Assembly: GCA_029204225.1 (NCBI GenBank)
Contig: CM055112.1
Span: forward strand, 24,789,128 to 24,853,127
Length of the DNA stretch: 64,000 nt
Direction: 5' to 3'
DNA from: Diphasiastrum complanatum
Taxonomy: Eukaryota > Streptophyta > Lycopodiopsida > Lycopodiales > Lycopodiaceae
A model generated the notes under the pieces. It ran no database searches. It saw only the letters and a program-made list of their open reading frames with translations, and was not told the DNA's origin. How positions within the stretch are numbered: position 1 is the stretch's first letter; every line of letters starts with the position of its first letter. Positions 25,722-36,728 of the stretch are shown one piece after another. The position numbers were made by a program, and so were the translations under genes.

Positions 25722-26402
25722 TGTTAAAAATTCACAATTCTAGCTTGACTAGTTTTGGTCATATGACTTGTAAATAGTTAGATGGTCATGATGTGGCTTG
25801 TCACACGTGCCAAATAGCATAGGATTCCATTCATAAGGATGTTCTCAAGTAGACCTAAGTGTTAGAACCTTTGGAATGAGTCCAAATTATGCTTAGATAC
25901 AAGGGAGAAAAAATAGGAGCTATTTTTGGTAATTTTTGCATTGTTGAGGGATCTCCAAGATTCCAACCCTAACTTGGTAGGGATGAAAGATCCACCAAAA
26001 TTAGCATAGGGATAGGTTTAGGGCTACTCATACCTGCCCAAAACCGTGATGGATCATGTATATATAGGTGATGATATCTCACCAAAATCAATCAAGCAAT
26101 TTCATGTTTTTTCTCTCATAATGGTGCAATTGCTCTCTATGTTCATAATTGTTTGAGTACTTGTGATTACTAATGATTATAGGATTGAATGTAGGTCTGG
26201 TGTACAGTACTCAGACTGTGGGAGGCCGTACTTTCACACGTGTGAAGCCTTCTTCAAGGATTTGGGCCATTTAGTGAGGTTCAAGCATAGATTTTTGATG
26301 GATTTTGATGGTTCAACTTGTGCTAATCTTATGAAATCATAATCTATTGTTTTCCTCATCATTTCAAGTGTTTTAGGATCCTTATTTTCTGTAATTTTTA
26401 CA
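25722..26402 (+). repeat. 5' LTR of the 6.2 kb copia
   Basis: TGTTAAAAATTC...TTTTTACA. The promoter is probably TATATAGG at 26059-26066. A CACACGTGTG palindrome lies at 26235-26244. It lacks one T found in the 3' LTR near 31483. Confidence 0.96.
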
Positions 26403-26414
26403 TGGTATCAGAGC
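26403..26414 (+). other. Primer-binding site TGGTATCAGAGC
   Basis: Abuts the 5' LTR without a gap. Exact plant initiator-Met tRNA primer site. An untranslated leader of about 800 bp follows before gag. Confidence 0.95.
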
Positions 26415-27213
26415 CTAAAGGCTGAAATGAGGTAAATCCTTGGTTTTCATTCAATTTGATCACAATTTTTGATCTAAATCTTGTGTAGATTGGATCTTAG
26501 CATCTAGTATTGATTCTAGAACTCAAAGTGAGTCAAATACATTGGAGATTGGTGTTGTGTGACTTCATTTGCAGGTGTTTAGGTGTCTAAAACCAGAGGC
26601 AAAGTTGAATTCAATTCACATTACCAAGATAGCAAGTTTTGCTTGCTCCAAGCATTGATTTCTAAGCGAGTTTTGGAGGTGATTTCATAGAGGAGGCTTT
26701 CTAGCATTCAAGGAGAGGGAAGATCAGAGTTTTGGGGACTCTTCAAGGCTGTTCTAAGGTGTAGTAGACACCTCATAAAGTGATTTAGGTTCAGTCTAAC
26801 CATTGCTTGACTTATGCACCAAATTAGATCAATTTTTCATCAATTTTGATCATTTTTTGCTTGTGATTGGATAGTAGATTGTATTGCATCCTCATTAAGT
26901 TCCATTTAGATCTTTTACAAGTGATTTTGGAAGTATATTAGGTTGCTGAAATTCACTCTTGATCAGATCATTTGGAAGCTTTAATGTTCTTTATAGAAAG
27001 AGGGGCAATTCTACTAGTATTGTCTACTTCAATCAAGCAAGTGCATTGTTTCTAGTATTCTATGATTTGATTTTGTTAGAGATCATTCTTAGATCTTTAT
27101 AGGAAGTCTATCACTGATCTTTTCAGGTCCCTAAGAAGTGGGATAAGATAGATCTTCAATCAAATCAATAGAAGTAACCTTCATTTGTGTCAAGTCCTTG
27201 ATTAGGAGACTAG

Positions 27214-29664
27214 ATGGCATCTATAAATGCATATCTTTTGGATACTAATGAAAGGATCAACAAAACTAACTATTCCATATGGAAAGTTAGAATGGAATCT
27301 ATCATGATCATGCAAGATCTGATGGAAATTGTAAATGGTAAGGAGGGTGAACCTATTCATCCTCAAGAAAAAGCCAAATACATCAAGAGGTGCAATGTTG
27401 CACTACATTGCATAAAAATGAATGCTGCAAATGAACTCTTAAGAGAGGTAGGAGATTGCACTTCAGCTCAAGATGCTTGGGAGACTTTGCAAAAGGTCTA
27501 TGAATCCAAGAACCAAACTAGAATGTTAGCTTTGAAGAATCAAATCTATAGAAGCTATCAAAAGAAAGGAGAGAGTGCACATACTTTTGTCCTAAGAGTA
27601 AAGGAATTGAACAAAGAGCTAGCCTTTATAGGTGACCCTATCAAGGATGAAGAGCTTGTTCAACTCATATTGAATGGACCAAGCTTTGAATTTGACAATT
27701 TGGTTCAGGGATATGCAATTATGGGTAAGCTACCCATACTTGAAGAACTCCAAGGCACACTCATGGCCAAGGAATCAAGAAGGAGCCAAATGCAAGAGAG
27801 GATGGATAGGCTTTCCATCCAAGGTGGAGATGACCAAGATCTCTTCACCAAAGGCAAAGGCAAGTCCAAAGGCAAAGGATCAACATTCAAGAAGTCTACA
27901 AAGCTTGAGGATCAAGAAGGACCCCCAAAGGCATCTCCATCAACCACCAAAGTCAAGAAGGACAAATCAAAGGTGAAGTGCTACTATTGTAGCAAGATGG
28001 GGCATTATGCCTCAGAATGCTTCAAGAGGAAGCAAGATCAAAGCCAAGCCAACATGAGCAAAGAGGAGGAGGAGGAGAGTTCACATGAGGACTCTCTCAT
28101 GATGTCCATATTTTCTTCAACAAGCTTCAAAGAAGAAGATCCTTGGTGGATTGACTCGGGTGCTAGTTCACACATGACTAGTAAAAGGGAGTTTTTCTCT
28201 TCTCTCTTATCTTTTGATGGACCTATAAAGTCTATCTATACAGCAAATGATGAAGCTTGTAAGATTGAAGGAGTTGGTAGCATTCCCCTTTGCTTAGGAT
28301 CTTCCAAAAAGATCAACATAGAAGGTGTTTTGTACATTCCTACAATAACAAAGAATCTACTAAGTGTTGGCCAAATGGTAGACAATGGTTTCAATGTTGA
28401 CTTTGCTTCAAATGAATGCTTCATCAAGAAGAAGGGTAAGATAGTGGCTAAGGGCGCTAGACTTGGCAAACTTTATAAGCTGGATGCATTTGTGGATACT
28501 AATGTTTTCATGTTGGCCGAGAAGAGCAAAATATCTACCTTTACTTTATGGCACAAACGACTTGGACATGTCAACTCGGGTTCCATGGAGGCTATGATCA
28601 AGGAGGAGTATGCTTTAGGCCTACCAAGGTCTATTGGGAAGGAAGACAAGGTTTGTGAAGCTTGTGCCTTATCCAAGGCACATAAGAAGGTGTTTCCTAA
28701 CTCCATCACAAAGTCATCTCATCCTCTTGAACTCATACACTCGGATGTGCACATTGCTAGCACCAAATCTAATGGAGGTTCATCCATGTTTTTAACCTTC
28801 ATTGATGACTACTCAAGATATTGTTGGGTGTTCTTACTTTCCTTCAAGTCTCAAGTATTTGATACTTTTGTAAAGTTCAAGTTGTTTGTGGAAAAGCATC
28901 ATAATCATAGCATCAAGATTCTTAGAAGTGACAATGGTGGAGAATTCATCTCCAATGAGTTCAAGGCCTTTTGTGAGGAGGAAGGGATCAAGAAAGAGAC
29001 TTCTTGTCCTTACACTCCTCAACAAAATGGAGTTGCTGAAATAAGGAATAGAAAATTTTGTGAATGTTCTAAGGCTTTAAGATTAGATGCTTGTCTGCCC
29101 AAATCCTTTTGGGGTGAGTCTCTTGTATGTGCAAACTACTTGATGAATAGGGTGTCTTGCAAAGCAATTGAAGGCAAAACTCCTTATGAGATGTTGTATG
29201 GAAAGAAACCCAATCTTAATCACTTGAAAGTTTTTGGGTGTATATGTTATGTGCATGTGCCATTGGAAACAAGGACCAAGGAGGATCCATCTTCCACAAG
29301 AGGGATCATGCTTGGATATGCAAGCTCAAGCAAGGGCTACAAAGTCTATCTCCCATCCTTGAACAAATTTGTTGTTTCAAGGGATGTCGTCTTTGATGAA
29401 CATCATATGCATATGCTTGAAGAAGGCTCAAGTGCTCCACAATCAAGAAGAAGATGGCCGAGGAGCAAGATCTTGGTTTTGAGGAGGAGCTCATGGAGGA
29501 GCAAGCACCAAACCCACCTATCACACCAAGGAGATCTTCAAGGGCAAAAGTGGAGCCATCAAGGCTCACATATCAAGGCAAAGGACAGCAAGTTGAGGGT
29601 ATCTCATCCACTTCTTATGCTTTATATAGTTCTGAAGAACCATCTAATGTTGAAGATGCATTGA
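27214..29664 (+). CDS. Copia gag - protease - integrase (first frame of a frameshifted polyprotein)
   Basis: The ATG at 27214 opens the copia gag signature (ERINKTNYSIWKVRMESIM). Domains: UBN2-type gag, residues 5-200; zinc knuckle CYYCSKMGHYASEC, 256-269; aspartic protease WWIDSGASSHM with catalytic D314; GAG-pre-integrase LWHKRLGHV; integrase with D511, D573 and E609 (D-35-E); and the integrase C-terminal block down to FVVSRDVVFDEH. The true sequence runs to about residue 745. Beyond about 29450 this frame is out of register, because the downstream RT is read in another frame after a one-step shift in the AGAAGAAGA stretch. The polyprotein would normally be cut by its own protease. Confidence 0.95.
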   Translation: MASINAYLLDTNERINKTNYSIWKVRMESIMIMQDLMEIVNGKEGEPIHPQEKAKYIKRCNVALHCIKMNAANELLREVGDCTSAQDAWETLQKVYESKNQTRMLALKNQIYRSYQKKGESAHTFVLRVKELNKELAFIGDPIKDEELVQLILNGPSFEFDNLVQGYAIMGKLPILEELQGTLMAKESRRSQMQERMDRLSIQGGDDQDLFTKGKGKSKGKGSTFKKSTKLEDQEGPPKASPSTTKVKKDKSKVKCYYCSKMGHYASECFKRKQDQSQANMSKEEEEESSHEDSLMMSIFSSTSFKEEDPWWIDSGASSHMTSKREFFSSLLSFDGPIKSIYTANDEACKIEGVGSIPLCLGSSKKINIEGVLYIPTITKNLLSVGQMVDNGFNVDFASNECFIKKKGKIVAKGARLGKLYKLDAFVDTNVFMLAEKSKISTFTLWHKRLGHVNSGSMEAMIKEEYALGLPRSIGKEDKVCEACALSKAHKKVFPNSITKSSHPLELIHSDVHIASTKSNGGSSMFLTFIDDYSRYCWVFLLSFKSQVFDTFVKFKLFVEKHHNHSIKILRSDNGGEFISNEFKAFCEEEGIKKETSCPYTPQQNGVAEIRNRKFCECSKALRLDACLPKSFWGESLVCANYLMNRVSCKAIEGKTPYEMLYGKKPNLNHLKVFGCICYVHVPLETRTKEDPSSTRGIMLGYASSSKGYKVYLPSLNKFVVSRDVVFDEHHMHMLEEGSSAPQSRRRWPRSKILVLRRSSWRSKHQTHLSHQGDLQGQKWSHQGSHIKAKDSKLRVSHPLLMLYIVLKNHLMLKMH

Positions 29665-30854
29665 ACTCCAAAGAATGGTATAAAGCTATGTTGGATGAGT
29701 ATGATGCCTTGATTGAGAATGAAACTTGGTTGCTTGTTGAGAGACCTCAAAGGAATGTAATAGGATGCAAGTGGGTCTTCAAGCTTAATTTGAATGCAAA
29801 TGGGAGTGTTAACAAACATAAAGCAAGATTAGTTGCAAAAGGTTATGCTCAAGAGAGAGGGATAGACTATGAGGAAACTTTTGCACCCGTGGCCAAGATG
29901 GTCACAATAAGGCTAATCATTGCACTTGCATCACATTTTGGATGGATTCTATGTCAAATGGATGTCTCTAATGCTTTCTTGAATGGTTTTTTGGAAGAAG
30001 ATATCTATATGGAGCAGCCACAAGGGTTCATCAAGCATGGAATGGAGAACAAAGTATGCCATCTCCAAAGAAGCATCTATGGCTTGAAGCAAGCCTCGAG
30101 ATCTTGGAATTCAAGACTACATTGCTATCTTATTTCACTTTCTTTTGTTCAAAGTGAATATGATCCCACTCTTTACATTAACTTTGATGATGTTGGTATT
30201 GTACTTTTACTCATTTATGTAGATGACATCATCATTAGTGGAAATAGTGTTGATGGTATTGAAAAAATCAAGATAGATCTATCCTTAGAGTTCAAGATGG
30301 TAGATCTAGGGTGTCTTCACTTCATCTTAGGCATAGAAGTACTTAGAGGGTCTGATTTTATCTTTATAAGTCAAGTAAACTATGCTCAAAGTCTTTTGAA
30401 GAAGTTTAAGATGGAAGTATGCAAAAGTGTTGACACACCAATGGAGCAAGATGTAAAAGTGCCAAATGAAGATGATGAAAGATCCTTCATGGACATCACT
30501 TTGTTTAGGCAGCTTATAGGTTCCTTAATGTGGATCACTATAACTAGACCAGATCTTATCTTTAGTGTATGTAGGTTGAGCCAATCCATGCAAAAGCCAT
30601 TGAATATCCATTGGAAAAAGGCTAAGAGGATTCTAAGATACATCTCGGGTACATTGGATTTTGGGATTCTATATAGAGGAGATGTGATTAACCTTCATGC
30701 ATTTAGTGATTCAGATTTTGCAGGGGACAAGAGGGATAGGAAATCAACAAGTGCCTATTCAACTTTCATAGGAGAAGGTGTGGTTTCATGGCTTTCAAAA
30801 AAAAGCAAGAAACTATATCTCTATCTTCAACCGAGGCCGAGTACAAAGCTTTGA
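29454..30854 (+). CDS. Copia reverse transcriptase - RNase H (second frame)
   Basis: It continues the polyprotein in a new frame; the ATG at 29454 is only the first Met of the open frame. The RT contains WVFKLNLNANGSVNKHKARLV, the TFAPVAKM and QMDVSNAFLNG blocks, and the active site YVDD at 30216-30227. RNase H begins at DSDFAGDKRDRKSTSAY. The frame fails at an eight-base A run (30797-30804), after which the correct RNase H text continues in the third frame. In copia elements RT and RNase H copy the genomic RNA into cDNA inside the virus-like particle. Confidence 0.93.
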   Translation: MAEEQDLGFEEELMEEQAPNPPITPRRSSRAKVEPSRLTYQGKGQQVEGISSTSYALYSSEEPSNVEDALNSKEWYKAMLDEYDALIENETWLLVERPQRNVIGCKWVFKLNLNANGSVNKHKARLVAKGYAQERGIDYEETFAPVAKMVTIRLIIALASHFGWILCQMDVSNAFLNGFLEEDIYMEQPQGFIKHGMENKVCHLQRSIYGLKQASRSWNSRLHCYLISLSFVQSEYDPTLYINFDDVGIVLLLIYVDDIIISGNSVDGIEKIKIDLSLEFKMVDLGCLHFILGIEVLRGSDFIFISQVNYAQSLLKKFKMEVCKSVDTPMEQDVKVPNEDDERSFMDITLFRQLIGSLMWITITRPDLIFSVCRLSQSMQKPLNIHWKKAKRILRYISGTLDFGILYRGDVINLHAFSDSDFAGDKRDRKSTSAYSTFIGEGVVSWLSKKSKKLYLYLQPRPSTKL

Positions 30855-31183
30855 CAACCACTACAAAGGAGTTACTTTGGATCAAGAGATTATTGGTGGA
30901 ACTAAAGATCATGGATTCAGAGGAGGCATCAATCATCTACAATGACAATATATCAGCCCAACACCTTGCATCTAACCCAATCTTCCATGCAAGATCTAAG
31001 CACATTGAGATATGCCATCACTTTGTGAGAGAAATGGTGCAAGCCAAGGAGATTGCTTTGGAGCATGTTCCAAGCAATGAATGTGTAGCTGATCTACTTA
31101 CTAAACCACTTCAAAAGACACCTTTTATGAAGTTCAGATCATCACTTGGAGTGATTAGTAAAGCAATGATTGAACCAAGCTAG
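30788..31183 (+). CDS. Copia RNase H C-terminal part (third frame)
   Basis: It reads QETISLSSTEAEYKALTTTT, then DNISAQHLASNPIFHARSKH and ECVADLLTKPL, the conserved second half of copia RNase H, ending at TAG before the polypurine tract. It is separated from the preceding frame only by the A-run length change at 30797-30804. Confidence 0.92.
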   Translation: MAFKKKQETISLSSTEAEYKALTTTTKELLWIKRLLVELKIMDSEEASIIYNDNISAQHLASNPIFHARSKHIEICHHFVREMVQAKEIALEHVPSNECVADLLTKPLQKTPFMKFRSSLGVISKAMIEPS

Positions 31184-31197
31184 ATAGTGAGGAGGAG

Positions 31198-31879
31198 TGT
31201 TAAAAATTCACAATTCTAGCTTGACTAGTTTTGGTCATATGACTTGTAAATAGTTAGATGGTCATGATGTGGCTTGTCACACGTGCCAAATAGCATAGGA
31301 TTCCATTCATAAGGATGTTCTCAAGTAGAGCTAAGTGTTAGAACCTTTGGAATGAGTCCAAATTATGCTTAGATACAAGGGAGAAAAAATAGGAGCTATT
31401 TTTGGTAATTTTTGCATTGTTGAGGGATCTCCAAGATTCCAACCCTAACTTGGTAGGGATGAAAGATCCACCAAAATTAGCATTAGGGATAGGTTTAGGG
31501 CTACTCATACCTGCCCAAAACCGTGATGGATCATGTATATATAGGTGATGATATCTCACCAAAATCAATCAAGCAATTTCATGTTTTTTCTCTCATAATG
31601 GTGCAATTGCTCTCTATGTTCATAATTGTTTGAGTACTTGTGATTACTAATGATTATAGGATTGAATGTAGGTCTGGTGTACAGTACTCAGACTGTGGGA
31701 GGCCGTACTTTCACACGTGTGAATCCTTCTTCAAGGATTTGGGCCATTTAGTGAGGTTCAAGCATAGATTTTTGATGGATTTTGATGGTTCAACTTGTGC
31801 TAATCTTATGAAATCATAATCTATTGTTTTCCTCATCATTTCAAGTGTTTTAGGATCCTTATTTGCTGTAATTTTTACA
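31198..31879 (+). repeat. 3' LTR of the 6.2 kb copia
   Basis: 682 bp, TGTTAAAAATTC...TTTTTACA, followed by the target duplication TTTTG. Palindrome CACACGTGTG at 31712-31721. Differences from the 5' LTR are seen at about 31330 (G/C), 31483 (extra T), 31724 (T/G) and 31865 (G/T). Confidence 0.96.
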
Positions 31880-31884
31880 TTTTG

Positions 31885-32234
31885 GTTGGATCGGGACACT
31901 ATCTGATTCGTTGAATATAGGTGTTGCTAAGGGGACTAGCATCACCTTACGTCTGTCCTATAAAGACTATCCCGCAGTATCCGCTATCCTTGATAGTGGA
32001 TCAGGCGTAAATATAATGGCTTTACCATTGGCAAAGTCACGGGGCTTCCATACCCTCGATCAACCACGATACAAACTTCGCATGGCTGATCAACGAGTTA
32101 CAGACCCTGCTGGTCATTTATCAAATATTAATGATCGAATAGTGGGTGTCAAATTTGTAATCGATTGTGTCATCTTAGACTTACCAGAAGATGCAAATAC
32201 TTATAAACTCCTTCTTGGTACACCCTGGCTCTAG
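31885..32234 (+). pseudogene. Ty3/gypsy protease fragment
   Basis: 107 codons with the retropepsin signature AILDSGSGVNIMAL (catalytic DSG), then LRMADQRVTDPAGHLSNI and a LLLGTPWL end, the order of plant gypsy proteases. No RT follows; after the stop there is only decayed text. The 6.2 kb copia inserted just upstream, so the N-terminal part, if retained, should lie left of 25717. Confidence 0.82.
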
Positions 32235-32900
32235 ATGGCAGGTGTTGTCCAAGATTGGAAGCATAGCAAATCACCTTTGGCAATCAAAACAAACGAGTCA
32301 TTGTTGACTCAACTAGCCATGTCAAGCCTGCTAAAGTTTATGATGATTGGTCATCAACAACTTATGGATTCATAGGAATCTGGGGAGTTTCATGAATCTC
32401 TTCTGTTTTCCGCTGGTTGTCAAGAATAGTAGGCAGCTAAAAACTACGATGGATATAGCGTTGAAGCCTGGTGAAAGATTTTACTGTGCTATGGAATGGC
32501 ATGGTGAGTTGAGCTTGCAGGAGGTCAGAAAATAATTCAAGTCACTGTAGGGATTGCTCTTTTTCGGGGATTTGAATTGATAAAGACTTTCCATATGTTT
32601 TAACTCTCGCAAAAACTCATCTCTAAATTCATTGTACTGCCTTTGTTCCACTTTTGGGTCTGAAGAGTCTCTAGGTAATCTGGAAGCTGTCAAGTGGCTT
32701 CCATGTTGGTCAACTGATTTAGCATTGTTTTGTTGTTGTTCTTGGTGTTCGTGTTGTGCTCTAGTGAGAATTCTAACAGGTTCGGATGATATATGACATG
32801 CTGGAAGGATCCTGTTAGGTTGTTTAGGATAGTCTTTGAAACTATGTTTGCAAACACAGTCTGGACACTCCGCATGGTATTGGTTCTAAACTTTACAATC
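32235..32900 (-). pseudogene. Unassigned decayed region with a minus-strand gag-like trace
   Basis: On the minus strand there is a cysteine-containing stretch (ECPDCVCKHSFKDYPKQPNR), then ILTRAQHEHQEQQ and a charged EFRDEFLRELKHMESL block ending near 32520, interrupted by frame changes. It resembles the zinc-knuckle to protease spacer of gypsy gag, but the evidence is weak. No gene on the plus strand. Confidence 0.35.
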
Positions 32901-32970
32901 AACGTCACATATAGGATTGATCATGCATTTAGAATGTTTTTTACTTGCCATGGACACTACATAGATACCT
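32901..32970 (-). other. Inverted G-family gag leader
   Basis: ATATAGGATTGATCATGCAT through CATGGACACTACATAG matches the leader between LTR-G and gag at 10806-10900, inverted. Confidence 0.65.
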
Positions 32971-33099
32971 TGTCATACACATGATCATAGGGAGTGTGGA
33001 AAATGACACATTCCAGAGCAATCTCCCAGAAGAACAACCTTATGAACCTTGAGTGAATGAGATTTAAGATTAGAACAGAAGAAAGATACCGCGCCTCGT

Positions 33100-33201
<102 letters not shown>

Positions 33202-33929
33202 AAGAACTATGCCATTTTTACTAAGATTGAATAAGAATGTTCTTTGTGAGCCTCAACATTAGACCACACCCACTTGAATTCTTCACAGGCACATACTAAT
33301 TCACAAATTCTATGGGTAGTAAAATAGTACCTACTAAAAAACAAGTGAGCAGACTTGTTATGTATTTCAAAGGTCAAATCATTCAATAAATATTGCATAC
33401 ATTAATCCAAATCTTAGCATTCTCCAAACTATTGTAAAATATAATTAAAAGAAATTGGTACTCCCTTACCTCATATATACAAGGATGAATCATGCAACTG
33501 TATGCCCCAAGAATCATGCACCTTGTATGCCCCTTCCTAATGCACGTAAGTTCCATTAAATAGAAAGACTAACTAACTCTATGACTGAACAATCAACTCT
33601 ATATTGTGAAAGTTTGCTCGATATGAGCGTATATGTACAAAACCCTCAAACACCACATAGTGACATATGGATACGAAATCCATGGACTCTTACTCGAATT
33701 AAATGAAAATAGATTAAGGCTAATTATAAACTAGAGTATCATAGCAAGCGAGTCACAAATCTGCACGGATGTTGCTATCTAATTTCCAAGGCCCATTACC
33801 CACACATCAGATTTAATTTTGCTAAGCTTCAATTACGAGGAGGTATAAGAAACATATATTGAGATCAAACAATTATACCTTCAGAGAATTCATGTAGCAT
33901 CGCATAGAAAAGAGAGATAGCATAGCGGG

Positions 33930-34085
<156 letters not shown>

Positions 34086-34178
34086 TAACTAACTACATTC
34101 TATTAACTAATTAATGAGTATTGCTCAGGACTCAATGGAATAAGAAAGCTGTTTAAGCAATATTCAACTATTAATCAT

Positions 34179-34690
34179 TCAAATTCTCTCTAACTTTTTA
34201 GCCTTGACTACAAGATTTGCCTTTGCGATGGCATCGCGCCTAATCGCTTTGTAATTAGTTGTACACTGATGCGTTTCAGCGTATTGGTGCAATGGGCAAA
34301 ATACATTTCCGCATCGGCATTTTATTAACCCATACAATGGAACGCGTTTCCTATAGGAAAAGCAGCGACTAGGATCATGAGATGCGGTAGCTTCTGTCGA
34401 AACGCCAGCGGCAGGTTTTCTAATGTCAGCAAGCTCAGTATGTGATGCAACTGTAGCTACGTCTTTACCTTCTCTCAATAAATCAACCGGCCAGGAGGAT
34501 GTCAATTCTGAGGTTGGTGTTTCTAACGTCGTGGCAGTTCCCTCAAAACTCATTCCAGTGAAGTTGTTGTCTTGCCTGATGACAGAATTTGATGTGTAAC
34601 ACTTTGAGCACAAGCTCATTGTGTCCTTACTCCCAAAAAACCCACAATTATTCGCACAAAGAATAGGCCTTTCAGGAGCCTGGTGGTGCA
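34179..34690 (-). pseudogene. SAP copy 3: A20/AN1 coding region without a start codon
   Basis: The minus-strand frame is open through both fingers. A20 (CANNCGFFGSKDTMSLCSKC) and AN1 (CFSY...KCRC...CPLH...THQC) are readable, but the fourth residue of the AN1 CX2C pair is Tyr instead of Cys (CFSYRKR), so one zinc ligand is lost. The frame has a TGA about four codons before the QAPERP block, and the normal N-terminus and promoter are replaced by G-family gag sequence starting near 34690. The first in-frame Met (34619) falls inside A20. Probably non-functional. Confidence 0.85.
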
Positions 34691-34845
34691 GTCATGATGA
34701 TTCTTAACTGCCTTCTAGAGTCATTTGATCACTTGACATCAATATTTGGTAGTGTTACTCAATAGATGGATCCACAATCCATTAGTGTGATTCTTCTTCA
34801 GGAGAAGCTGCATTGCAAGTCTGGTGATGTAGAACATGCTCTCTT
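34690..34845 (+). pseudogene. G-family gag, 5' half of a copy split by a copia
   Basis: Homologous to 12235-12385: LLQEKLHCKSGDVEH-type text with stops. It is joined head-to-head with SAP copy 3 at about 34690. It continues after the copia at 39238. Confidence 0.75.
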
Positions 34846-36178
34846 TGATGGGGCAAGGGAGATAGGAAGAACGAGAATGGAGAAGAGAGCAGTAATATTG
34901 CGGAATAGCGTTCTTGTTCTAATCGGCTGCTAGGTGCAAAAACAGTCTAATAGACAACTTATACTAAAAGATACTCACACCTTTATGCGTTCTGATTGCC
35001 CAACAGGATCTTAAAAATTAATTCATACTCCAAAACAAGAGTACAGTCCACCGAAGAGATTAGGGATGGTTTGTGTGTGGTACTACTGAAATCAAATTCA
35101 ATGTCAAGAATAGTTCTGAAATAAATGAAAGAGCAGTATGATATCGCGAGTTTCTCATGCGCCAAAGATAGCCATCGTTTGATCAAAAACTGATGAGTCG
35201 TAGTCGTCCGTGTTTTGATCAGAGTGAGTATACAAGCACGATCAAACAACAATGAATGTTCATTCAATAACAACAAGCATTCATCTACGTTGTACACAAA
35301 TTAAAAACGTGCTACCGCCATATTAGACTGAAGCACAATAAAATAACAACTACAACAAAAAATGGCGGCGTAATTGGGATGCTCAAATAATACATCTCAT
35401 GGACGGAGCAACTCAAATAATCTGTGCTTGGATGATCTATTTATAGATTTCATCCGTGTATTAACTACATTGAATGTTTGTCACCTAATTAAATAAGCCG
35501 TTGTACTTGAAAGTATATGGCACTTCGCAAATTTCTCTCATTTCACAAATTTCTCTCACTTCTCAAATTTCTCTCACTTTGCAAATTTCAAAAAGTGGCT
35601 GGGAATGTTCCTTGTTGAAAAATAGACGACCTTCGACATTTTCTCCCTCTTCAAAATTTTGCGAAAAAGCTGAAGGTGCCCTAAAACAGTGCAAGTCTTG
35701 AAGTAGATGACCATCGGGAATTTTCTCTCTCTTCGTCTTTTTGCGAAAAGCCAAAGGTGTTAAAAAATAGTTGAACTTTGAACTGTTGCAAAATAGTTTA
35801 AATTGTTGAAGTATGCTAGTTTTGACTGTCGTGACACTTAGAGTATTTTTGTAGACTGTCGCGAAAGTAATGTATTTTTCCAGACTTGTTCTGAATGCTA
35901 ATTTTGTGGAAGTCCTTAAAGATGGCCAAGTCTTCAATGACTTCAAGTTATTGAACTTAACATCCGAACTTGAAATTATGATTATCCTTTGCTGGAGGTC
36001 AACCGGAAGCCCATTGTAGATGTTCTTCAAATAAATTGGTTGTCTAAGTTTATGCTTCCGATAGGTATCAGATGAGCAAATGTAGAACCAAAGTTGGATT
36101 CACCTGACCCTAGATCAATGATCAATAAACATGCAGGAAGAATCACCAAGGAGACAACTATGGGCTTAATTTCCAATA
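34846..36178 (-). repeat. 3' LTR of the deleted copia (1,333 bp)
   Basis: TGATGGGGC...TTTCCAATA; the terminal CA has mutated to TA. It is followed by the polypurine tract (plus strand CCCCCTTAAGG, about 36181-36191). It is shorter than the other LTR because of internal deletions around 35480-35530 and 35810-35830. Confidence 0.88.
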
Positions 36179-36191
36179 GTCCCCCTTAAGG

Positions 36192-36728
36192 TCACGGTTG
36201 GTGCCTTGGCATCTTCGGCAGATTCAATATGTTGAAGAACTTCTGATGCTTGATCCTAGGAAGTGCTTTGGTGAAGATGTCTGCGACCATTTTTGTTGTG
36301 GAGCAGTATTGAAGGATTACTTGCGCTGAGAAAACTTTCTCCTGAATGAAATGATACTGGATTTCTATGTGCTTGGATTTGCCACGAAATCTGGGATTCA
36401 ATGACAGTGAAATACAACTCAAACTGTCACACAGAATGGTGGTAGCATTGAACTGAGTGTGATGCAAGTCGTGAAGTAATAACCTGATCCATATAGCTTA
36501 TTTTGAAGTTCGACATGCTGCGATGTACTTTGCCTCTGTTGAAGAAAGCGCAACTGATTTATGCTTCTTTGAGTTCCACAAAGTCAGTCCCCCTACCAGA
36601 TAGAAGCATAACCCAAAGGTAGATTTTTTGGTAGAGACTGTTCCTCCCCAATCTGAGTCAAAGTAGCCTCGTAGGATGAATGTGTCGATAGCATTTCCAT
36701 CATAACATAAAATGTGATCTAAACTTCC
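36192..36728 (-). pseudogene. Copia RNase H, degraded
   Basis: Minus strand: GYFDSDWGGTVSTKKSTFGL, then a broken ALSSTEA-type block and, at 36192-36467, KSKHIEIQYHFIQEK and MVADIFTKALP. Stops and a shift lie between the two halves. Confidence 0.85.

Larger units (their letters stand above)
25722..31879 (+). mobile_element. Near-complete Ty1/copia retrotransposon, 6,158 bp
   Basis: Two LTRs (681 and 682 bp) differ by three substitutions and one indel. The element is flanked by TTTTG at 25717-25721 and 31880-31884. It has a primer site (26403-26414), gag-protease-integrase-RT-RNase H in copia order, and a polypurine tract (AGTGAGGAGGAG, 31186-31197). The near-identity of the LTRs means a recent insertion. 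The coding region has two frameshifts, so it is probably not autonomous. It interrupts gypsy-derived sequence. Confidence 0.97.

Noticed and set aside
27674-29569. Overlapping small frames inside the 6.2 kb copia on both strands
   Set aside because: They are shadows of the gag-pol frame, which carries all recognisable motifs.
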